Shown: positions 13,618-14,733 of the stretch, piece after piece
Layout of the letters: every line of letters starts with the position of its first letter
How positions within the stretch are numbered: the first letter of the stretch is position 1
DNA from: Chrysochromulina parva
Lineage: Eukaryota > Haptophyta > Prymnesiales > Chrysochromulinaceae
Reading direction: 5' to 3'
Assembly: GCA_002887195.1 (NCBI GenBank)
Contig: PJAB01001403.1
Location: forward strand, 1-14,733
DNA length: 14,733 nucleotides
Translations under genes and position numbers: made by a program
The notes under the pieces: generated by a model
The model's database searches: none
What the model was told of the DNA's origin: nothing
Seen by the model: the letters and a program-made list of their open reading frames with translations, nothing else

Positions 13618-14733
13618 TCAACGTGATGAGACGCCCTCGAGCGCCTCGATCGCCGTCTTCACCGCGGACACGAGCTGCGACGCCTCAGCCTCGTCCCGTG
13701 GGCCATCGCGGCGCCACCGATCGTCGTCGAGGTGGCTCGCGGCATTCCTCCAAATACGGAGCGAGTGCAACCGATCTTTCAGGTCGATCCGCATGCCACA
13801 CTCGCGATGCCAATAATTGATGCGCTCCTCAAAGCCCTCGGGCGCCTTCGCCGCCCTTGCTGCATAGATGGCGTCGAGTCGAGACATCACGCTGCTGAAC
13901 GCGAGCAGCATATTGTCCTTAATGCCCTTGTGCGCATCGGAACCCTTGCGCATCTCACGCACCTGCATCGAGAGCGGCGTGGCCACGTAGCCAGCCGCCG
14001 TGCTCGCGGGCGGTTCCGAGCTTGAAAGCACCGAGCCGTCGAGCGCGCCCTGGCCACTGCCTCTGCTGCCATCTTCATCCACCAGGCTCGTGAGCGTCGC
14101 GAGTGCGGCGGAGACCGGGAGCCTCTTCCGCTCCTTGTCGTGGCAAAGACCTGACACGGCAGACTGGACGACGTCCTTGATCGCCGTCGCCACAAGCGGG
14201 GGCCAGTCAGCGCCGGCGTCGGCGAGTTTCTCAGCGTCGATCTCGGCGAAATCGAGCTCAAACTCCTCTTCGCACTTGTTGATGATCTTTAGAGGCGAGC
14301 GGCCGGTAAGCGCCACGAGCAGCGTGATGCCCAGCGCCCAGCCATCCGTCATAGCTGAGTACGCGCCGCCTGCGACAACGCTCGGGTCCAGATAGCCGAG
14401 GGTCAGGTAGAGCGCATTCGACGCGCTCTTCATCTTCGACGCCTCGGGCCCGGCGTCCATCTTGGCAAAGCCCGTGTCCGCGAGGTAGGCGTTGAGCTCG
14501 TCGTCGAGCAGGATGTTCTCGGGCTTGAAGTCGCGATGCACGACGGCACCCTTGCCGCCAGGCACTGGTGTGTGCAGGTAGAGCAGCGCGTCGGTCGCCT
14601 GGCGTAGGATGCACAGGCGCTGGTGCCACGTCAGAGGGCTCAGCGACGCACCGAGGCCGAGGCGGCGCAGGTGCTCGGGGTCGGCCTCTTTCGGCCACAG
14701 CCGATCGGCGAGGCTGCCGCCGCGCATCAGCGG
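13618..14733 (-). CDS. Protein kinase (TKL/IRAK-like) with C-terminal RNxxxH domain, 5' end outside the window
   Basis: The frame is open to the window edge, so the N-lobe is missing; 371 aa are seen (numbered here from the M at 14727). PLMRGGSLADRLWP is the hinge region typical of plant RLK/IRAK kinases, followed by LTWHQRLCILRQATDALLYLH. The catalytic loop is HRDFKPENILLD (D66, N71). The magnesium motif reads DTG (84-86) instead of DFG, with the Asp kept. TDGWALG (D128) is subdomain IX. The catalytic fold ends near residue 215. After a Ser/Gly/Pro-rich linker (about 218-250), a helical C-terminal domain (about 253-369) carries LRIWRNAASHLDDDRWRRDG, with R327-N-A-A-S-H332 like the R-x4-6-H motif of HEPN domains. 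The Ser/Thr kinase call is firm; RNase function of the tail is inference. Confidence 0.85.
   Translation of the reverse strand, partial: PLMRGGSLADRLWPKEADPEHLRRLGLGASLSPLTWHQRLCILRQATDALLYLHTPVPGGKGAVVHRDFKPENILLDDELNAYLADTGFAKMDAGPEASKMKSASNALYLTLGYLDPSVVAGGAYSAMTDGWALGITLLVALTGRSPLKIINKCEEEFELDFAEIDAEKLADAGADWPPLVATAIKDVVQSAVSGLCHDKERKRLPVSAALATLTSLVDEDGSRGSGQGALDGSVLSSSEPPASTAAGYVATPLSMQVREMRKGSDAHKGIKDNMLLAFSSVMSRLDAIYAARAAKAPEGFEERINYWHRECGMRIDLKDRLHSLRIWRNAASHLDDDRWRRDGPRDEAEASQLVSAVKTAIEALEGVSSR

Overview
The window reads as nuclear DNA from a microbial eukaryote, most likely a unicellular alga. The DNA is GC-rich and genes are close together on both strands. Coding frames in two genes are interrupted by short GT-AG introns that restore the frame exactly when removed. 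One protein starts with a signal peptide followed by an FAP motif like that of secondary red plastid targeting. I favour a haptophyte (Chrysochromulina/Prymnesium/Emiliania type), but this is inference from style, not a database match. I see no prokaryotic operon, tRNA, rRNA, CRISPR array or transposon.

Layout. (1) 10-1323, minus: an EF-hand plus ankyrin-repeat protein. (2) 1324-1670: shared upstream region with a divergent gene. (3) 1671-4219, plus, four exons: a membrane-anchored JmjC protein of JMJD8 type (HxH...H iron site) with an ankyrin-like segment, an acidic tract and a Gln-rich insert. (4) 4601-8831, plus, four exons: a secreted or anchored GH127 (DUF1680) beta-L-arabinofuranosidase-like enzyme of 1199 aa with the Glu and three Cys of the zinc-thiolate active site. 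(5) 9322-10923, plus, intronless: a two-repeat algal protein with possible plastid targeting, carrying a 75-codon CAG-based tract. (6) 11162-12415, plus, intronless: a ZIP-family metal transporter with a partly degenerate metal centre. (7) 12720-13298, minus: a small acidic coiled-coil protein. (8) 13618-14733, minus, cut by the window edge: a TKL/IRAK-like protein kinase with a C-terminal domain carrying an RNxxxH motif like that of HEPN RNases.

The genes do not form an obvious pathway. The arabinosidase and the JmjC protein both look like secretory-pathway proteins; the rest are independent.

The most striking signal is in the introns. Five of the six are built from in-register 10-bp repeats of one shared family (about NCTGANNNCC), on the coding strand, in two unrelated genes, and such arrays were not seen elsewhere in the window. 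Intron 1 of the JmjC gene opens with a roughly 30-bp copy of the exon that follows it, and the second arabinosidase intron opens with a duplicated donor that creates an internal CAG|GTGAG junction. Both fit intron birth by tandem duplication of an AGGT-containing segment. The kinase plus HEPN-like fusion is the best protein-level candidate for something undescribed. All gene models come from reading frames and motifs only; no search or transcript data were available.
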